A DNA stretch of 64,000 nucleotides from Agapetus fuscipes (taxonomy: Eukaryota > Arthropoda > Insecta > Trichoptera > Glossosomatidae): positions 20,960,342 to 21,024,341 of the forward strand of contig OX637335.1 of the NCBI GenBank assembly GCA_951799405.1. Direction: 5' to 3'. Both the position numbers and the translations under genes were made by a program. The notes beneath the pieces were generated by a model. The model searched no databases, had not been told where the DNA came from, and worked only from the letters and a program-made list of their open reading frames with translations. This document shows positions 59,957 to 64,000 of the stretch, one piece after another (the first letter of the stretch is position 1; the number at the start of each line of letters is the position of its first letter).

Positions 59957-60496
59957 ATTCAAGGGGATCGCCAGGACCTTTATGATCGCCAGGACCTTTA
60001 TAAACAATTTATATATCCTATCATAACTAAAAACAACAATGATTCCTGGCGAAAATGCCTATTTGTTAATAATAATTTGTCGTATAAAATTCAGAAAATA
60101 TTAAGAAATAATTTTAATTTGGCCTTCTATACAAACTTTAATTTACATAAATTATTATTTAACAATAAAGACAAAATTGATAGACTTGAATTGGGGGGGG
60201 TATATAAAATTAATTGTAATCAGTGTGATGCTGTATATATTGGAGAGACAGGGAGATCTATACAAACAAGAATTAAAGAGCATTCCAGAGCGTTCAGGGG
60301 TCTATCCGCGCACTCTGAGATGGCAGATCATTGCATTGGTGAAGGTCATACGTTTGACATTACTAGTGTAGAGATAATGCATTCGGAGTGTAGTGTGAGT
60401 AGACTTTTGGCATTGGAAGCATTGGAAATCCATAAAAATAAGAGTGCAAACTTGATAAATGTGCAGATTCCGTATGTCTCTCCATTGTTACAGTAG
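59957..60496 (+). pseudogene. GIY-YIG endonuclease domain of a Penelope-like element, 5'-truncated
   Basis: The frame is open from 59957 (after a stop) to TAG 60496, 179 codons with no proper start; TTG 60077 is only a convention. After a duplicated DRQDLY it reads QFIYPIITKNNNDSWRKCLF (linker), LHKLLFNNKDKIDRLELGG, then VYKINCNQCDAVYIGETGRS. The last block is the GIY-YIG motif, with VYKI and YIGETGRS. R for nuclease activity follows in TRIKEH, and HSEMADHCIGEGHTFD fits the C-terminal part. The frame itself is undamaged. Known role in the family: endonuclease acting in target-primed integration. Confidence 0.85.
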
Positions 60497-61007
60497 GTAA
60501 TAATTAACTTTAATAATTTATTTAAAGAAATTTTGATTGTCATTATGCTTTTTAGTTTATATATGCATTAAACAATTTATATTATATTTTCGTTATTTGG
60601 GTTATACATTTTATGGGTTAATTTATACATTTGACAATTTATATTATGAACTTTACAATTATTTTTACAATTTACAATTATTTTAGTTGATAATTATATT
60701 TTAATTTTATTTAATTTGACTGTAAATTTATACTTAAACATTTTACAATTTACTATACATTGTACAATTTTACTATTTGGTTTGCCATATTGGTTAAACA
60801 TTTATATTGGTTTTATTAATTTGACTTTAAATTTATACCTAACATTTACAATTTTATTTATATTTTACAATTTGGTTAAGCATTTATATTTTTAAATCTT
60901 TATTAATTTGAATTTACATTTATACCTAATTATATTGTCTATTTAATGTGAAGGGAGATGAAGAAGAAGTGAATTTAATTTTAATTTTGATTTGTAATTG
61001 TCATTGT

Positions 61008-61037
61008 CCTGATGATGCCTTTTTAGGCGAAAACGTT
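61008..61037 (+). promoter_or_regulatory. hammerhead-like CTGATGA-stem-GAAA motif
   Basis: CTGATGA (61009-61015), stem GCCT/AGGC with a TTTT loop, then GAAAACG. It is placed near the 3' end of the Penelope-like element. Similar units are at 7065 and 52235. A matching cleavage-site strand is not visible, so activity is doubtful. Confidence 0.4.
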
Positions 61038-61080
61038 TGACTTTTTTAAAATAAAATTTTAGTGAATTAAAACAGTGTAT

Positions 61081-61382
61081 TATTTAATTAATTATATAAT
61101 TCAAGGGGGTTTGATTCGCACTATTCGAGGTATAATTTCGTAGCGTGACTTGCCATACTGAGACAATTGACTGTCATAAATAAAATATTTTATAAACAGT
61201 TAATTGCATCGAAAGTGAACATTGTTTTTTAAGCTGTGTGACCAGTGTGACCGCAATTGAACGGTATTTGCTAATAGTCAACCGTGCACTTTTTTCGTGT
61301 TTTCATCTTGAAAATATGTAAATATACTTCTTGGTAATTCTTTAATTTTGTACGTATACGCGTGAATTATGCAAGAATATAA
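61081..61382. other. no gene seen
   Basis: AT-rich spacer. Confidence 0.35.
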
Positions 61383-61620
61383 TCTATCTATAATCTAAGC
61401 CGCAAAGATTCATAACATGCATTCCCATAAGCAGAGACGTATAAGTATACGCTTGGACTAACCGCATGTGGACCTACAACAAAAACACCTAATCTCAAAT
61501 GAACATAAGCCCTGCAACTCTTGCCGATCTTCCTTGAAACAGGGGTGACAGTGGAAAAATTGTTTAATTTTTATAGTATGGGTGCTCAGCCTCATACCAA
61601 CCTACTAGTCATGGAAATCA
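61383..61620 (-). mobile_element. RTE-A LINE 3' UTR copy
   Basis: TCTATCTATAATCTAAGCCG, ACATGCATTCCCATAAGCAG, CTGCAACTCTTGCCGATC, CCTTGAAACAGGGGTGACAG, AACCTACTAGTCATGG. Confidence 0.85.
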
Positions 61621-61633
61621 TCTACATCTAGAC

Positions 61634-61865
61634 TGGTCCGGAGTCTAGTCGTGAACGCTTTGGTCTCGTTAAGTGACGTTGGTCGTCGCTGTAGAAAGCG
61701 CCGATTCTCAAGCAAGACCCAGTTGGTGTACAGCTGGATGGAGCTATGGGGATCGTTCTTTTTTTTTTTTTTTTTTTTTTTTTAAGAGATCCTGTGCGGG
61801 AGACTCCCTAGATTCTAAAGACTCTAGGGGTCTATGACACTTGTTGTAGTGCCGCAGAGGTGGAC
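61634..61865. repeat. SINE-A scraps, T27 run and repeat T copy 2
   Basis: A plus-strand tRNA-head scrap (TGGTCCGGAGTCTAGTCGTG, 61634-61672) abuts a minus SINE-A body scrap (TTGGTCGTCGCTGTAGAAAG, AGCAAGACCCAGTTGG) and then a T-run at about 61756-61782. Repeat T copy 2 follows (61788-61865; GATCCTGTGCGGGAGACTCC). Confidence 0.6.
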
Positions 61866-62216
61866 GAGCTTGGTCGTCGCTACAAAGCGCCAATACTCAA
61901 GCAAGACCCAGTTGCTGTAAGGCTGGATGGACCTTTGGTGACCGGTCATTGGTAAAGGTTTATGAATTTTTCAACCCAGCGAAGAGCACATTCGAAATAT
62001 AAATGGTATATTTTTGTGCTCCGCCGGGATCCGAATCCACAACCTTCCATTTACGAGTACGAAGTGTTGCCACTACGGACTACGGACCGGTCCAAGATGC
62101 CAACGACACGCAATGTACCTGAGCGGTTACCCATCTAAGCACTGACCACGCCCAATGTTGCTTAACTTCGGTGATCTATGGGAACCGGTGCTTTCAACAT
62201 GGCTAACGTCGTTGAC
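61866..62216 (-). mobile_element. SINE-A, 5S-tRNA chimeric copy with near-complete 5S head
   Basis: Minus-strand order: the 5S-derived head (62216-62099) with GTTGAAAGCACCGGTTCCCA, ATCACCGAAGTTAAGCAACA, TTGGGCGTGGTCAGTGCTTA and GATGGGTAACCGC, which includes all three parts of the 5S internal promoter. Next is the tRNA-like unit (62091-62016) with TACGGACTACGGACC-type box A damage and GGTTGTGGATTCGGATCC box B. Then the SINE-A body to ACGACCAAGCTCGTCC. The GAGGTGTG terminus is missing. Confidence 0.85.
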
Positions 62217-62269
62217 TATATCTTTATTTTTTCAATCCATCAATACTTTTCAAAGACCATATTCGACCC

Positions 62270-62325
62270 TTCATTTATGAGTCCGAAGCGTTACCACTAG
62301 ACTACGGACCAGGTATAGTGTTGCT
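62270..62325 (-). mobile_element. tRNA-head scrap of SINE-A
   Basis: On the minus strand: TGGTCCGTAGTCTAGTGGTA, ACGCTTCGGACTCATAAATG. It keeps box A but box B is absent, so this is not a tRNA gene. Confidence 0.6.
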
Positions 62326-62334
62326 ATCTAAATA

Positions 62335-62575
62335 AATCTAAGTTACAAAGATAAAAGACTCCCTCACCACACACAAGAGCTTTGCCTCTTTTTGGTGAGG
62401 TTCAGCTCATAGAGCAATTAACTTATTATGTTATAGAAATAAGCTTTATAAAAAAAAAAAAAAAGATGTACTAAAAGGTGTTATATTAAATAAATAAAAT
62501 AAATAAAAAAATATATGTATCATTTGACGTTCATATTAAATGCATTCCCACAAGCAGACACGCATAATGTTGCTA
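62335..62575 (-). mobile_element. RTE-A 3' UTR copy split by a 155-bp insert
   Basis: The tail side is AAATAAATCTAAGTTACAAA, GATA at 62335-62353. The other side resumes TATATGTATCATTTGACGTT, AATGCATTCCCACAAGCAGA at 62509-62562. The insert (62354-62508) carries CCTCACCA...TTGGTGAGG arms and an A-rich tail (AAATAAATAAAATAAATAA). Confidence 0.65.
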
Positions 62576-62970
62576 TCTACTGCCTTTAAATAAACTTCGT
62601 TTATCTTACAAAATAATTAAAATACATTAAATACTATTTAAAAACAGTATTATCCATCAAGTTAAGAACATTATTCCATCGGTAGGTCCATGGATTCCTC
62701 GGAACAACACCACAATAAATCTCCTCTCTCTTTGTATGCCGCTGGTGTTGAGCGCTGATGGCACCACGGCCCTACATGGCATCCCGAGACCTGTCTGTGG
62801 AAGCCAGTTCCTCTCTGGCTTTTCTGCTTTCATTCGCCGACACACACTCGGTTCAACCGATCAAAGTCTCCGTTGACTAAAGCCCGGTGTTTTCAAATTT
62901 AGTTAAGTTTACTAAAGTAAAGATTTGGTAAAATTTTCGCAAATATGTTTTTCATCAAATTTCCCCAGTA
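62576..62970. other. no gene recognised
   Basis: A moderate-GC patch at 62670-62880 is open on both strands (minus 62 codons) but I recognise no domain. It may be a LINE scrap. Confidence 0.3.
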
Positions 62971-63172
62971 ACTAAAAATATACCCTGCAACTTTTGCCGA
63001 CCTTCCCTGAAACATGGGTGACAAAGTGAACCATCTTTTACAGTATGGTATATATATATTTCAAGCGCCCTTGGGGTGGCTAGTGCCACTAAACGGCGCT
63101 GTATACAAATTGTCCAATCATTATTGTTATTGTTGGTCAGCCTCATACCAACCTATAAGTCAAGGAATACAC
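62971..63172 (-). mobile_element. RTE-A 3' UTR copy split by a CR1-like 3' end
   Basis: Part 1 (CCTGCAACTTTTGCCGACC to TTTTACAGTATGG, 62982-63048) and part 2 (GGTCAGCCTCATACCAACCT, ATAAGTCAAGGAA, 63134-63166) are contiguous in intact copies. Confidence 0.85.
63049..63133 (+). mobile_element. CR1-like LINE 3' hairpin inserted in RTE-A, (ATTGTT)-like tail
   Basis: CAAGCGCCCTTGGGGTGGCT, AGTGCCACTAAACGGCGCTG, then AATCATTATTGTTATTGTTG. The stem GCGCC/GGCGC and inner GGTGGC/GCCAC are both present. About 85 bp only. Confidence 0.72.
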
Positions 63173-63174
63173 AG

Positions 63175-63450
63175 TGGTGCAAATCAACTGTAACTGTAAC
63201 TCTGTCGCTATTCCGCTAGGGGTGCCCAGAGCCTTTTCAGATTTGCGGGTTTTTCTCTTCTTACGTACCTCTTTTAGTTCATTCATATCCATCACCTTTC
63301 TAATTAACTTCCTTCTTTCACATTCGCTTAGTAAATTCCATACTGTCACAATTTCATCAATCTGATCCAGCCATACTTTTCTCGGTCTTCCCTTTTCTCT
63401 TTCACATTTCATCTGTATACACTTTCTAAGTCTTTCCCAATTATGACTAA
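63175..63450 (-). pseudogene. RTE-B LINE, C-terminal end of ORF2
   Basis: The minus frame includes REKGRPRKVWLDQIDEIVTV, WNLLSECERRKLIRKVMDMN, ELKEVRKKRKTRKSEKALGT. The KKWRQICRGSGHP ending is altered. The tail ATTGCGACAGAGTTACAGTTAC, AGTTG is of the GTTACA type. Confidence 0.8.
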
Positions 63451-63785
63451 AGAGGCACAACAACAAGAAGAAGGTTTCATCAATATTCAACGCGCTCCAC
63501 CTTACTTAAAATGCATGAATTCAGTTAAGTAAGTTTGGATTTATTTCTTGTGATTCTAACCACATGCTCATGACGTTCGGTCCGTGCTTTGTTACGTTGA
63601 AAGTTGCGTAACTATTGTTTTATCAAGCAGATGCAATGCAATTCATAGAACGTGTTACAAAACCAGCGTGCACAAAAAATCCGCAATTTGCACATCTGCT
63701 ATGCAATTTATTGATGAAGAGGGAAAAGGTGGAGGCAACTCTCCGGGAGGTCAACACCCACAACGGGTTGCGCCTTAACCATCAA
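63451..63785. other. no gene recognised
   Basis: Unassigned. Overlapping plus frames at 63584-63806 share no known motif. Confidence 0.3.
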
Positions 63786-64000
63786 AAGGTCTCACCATTC
63801 CACTAGGGGTGGCCAAAGCCTCTGCAGTGCTGCCTCCATTTTTTCCTATCCTGACATACCTCTTTCAATTCATTTATATCCATCACCTTTTTCATGCATT
63901 TTCTTCTTTAACGCTCAATTTGTATATTTGTATATTCTTTCACAATCTCTTCAATCTAATCATTCCTTTTTCCTTTCACACTTTCTTTAAATGTATACTT
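63786..64000 (-). pseudogene. RTE-B LINE ORF end, running off the window
   Basis: The complement of the MKKVMDINELKEVCQD...KKWRQHCRGFGHP ending: CACTAGGGGTGGCCAAAGCC, CCTGACATACCTCTTTCAAT, CATCACCTTTTTCATGCATT. The copy continues past the window edge. Confidence 0.78.

Larger units (their letters stand above)
59957..61080 (+). mobile_element. Penelope-like element, 3' portion
   Basis: It comprises a GIY-YIG coding region (59957-60496), about 500 bp of AT-rich 3' sequence, and a terminal motif CCTGATGATGCCT...AGGCGAAAACG (61008-61036). The GIY-YIG domain downstream of an RT is the hallmark of Penelope-like elements. Here the RT is absent, so the element is 5'-truncated near 59957. Confidence 0.82.

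Noticed and set aside
62099..62216. Functional 5S rRNA gene
   Set aside because: It is joined directly to a tRNA-like unit and SINE body, lacks a T-run terminator after the 5S 3' end, and recurs in the same context at 14429.
62657..62845. Minus-strand 62-codon protein
   Set aside because: Open on both strands, no motif, next to repeats; more likely an old mobile-element scrap.

Overview
The window is a transposon-dense, AT-rich stretch of animal nuclear DNA. I infer an arthropod, most likely an insect and possibly a lepidopteran. The evidence is the tolloid-type metalloprotease exon, the RTE-clade and CR1-like LINEs, a Penelope-like GIY-YIG element, tRNA- and 5S-derived SINEs, and many short foldback DNA elements. 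There are no bacterial operons or CRISPR arrays, and no tRNA or rRNA gene looks functional. The species cannot be fixed from sequence alone.

Host genes are nearly absent. The one host coding fragment I recognise is a minus-strand exon at 35128-35233. It encodes the astacin-domain segment of a tolloid/BMP1-family protease, through the HELGH zinc-binding motif, and it is joined directly to a 5'-truncated LINE. A GC-rich possible exon with a signal-peptide-like hydrophobic core lies at about 2691-2871 (+). GC-rich islands at 1-95, 222-422 and 4255-4440 may be exon or UTR but cannot be assigned.

The dominant repeat is one RTE-clade LINE family (RTE-A). Its 3' UTR of about 230-270 bp occurs about 35 times on both strands and ends in microsatellite tails of (TTAGA)n or (TTATAGA)n. 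The longest copies (10030-10800, 18299-19500) join this UTR to the end of an RT open reading frame. A sister group (RTE-B) lacks that UTR and ends in a (GTTACA)n-like tail. A third group (RTE-C) is at 23165-23305 and 44180-44500. CR1-like LINE 3' ends, usually with a GCGCC...GGCGC hairpin and (ATC)n-type tails, are inserted into RTE copies.

Two LTR elements look young. At 29803-34836 is a complete Ty3/Gypsy element with 233-bp LTRs that read as identical, a CATTC target duplication, and one uninterrupted 1328-codon Gag-Pol frame. At 44712-47339 is a 2.6-kb non-autonomous element with 516-bp LTRs that read as identical. Its single 303-codon frame combines a SAP-like motif, a coiled coil, a Gag fragment and a CCCH zinc finger. 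Both landed inside RTE-A copies. Two solo LTRs of another family lie at 1051-1476 and 6309-6542.

The right half holds the most unusual structures. These are foldback elements with minisatellite arms (39680-39830, 47906-48518, 51964-52617), a three-level nest at 41599-42670, a satellite-like array of about 410-bp monomers built from RTE-A 3' UTR (55885-58165), and a Penelope-like element (59957-61080). Chimeric 5S rRNA-tRNA SINEs lie at 14122-14535 and 61866-62216, and they share their 3' end with the CR1-like LINE at 35763-36545. The window therefore reads mainly as a record of elements inserting into elements, with autonomous LINEs probably supplying the machinery for the SINEs.
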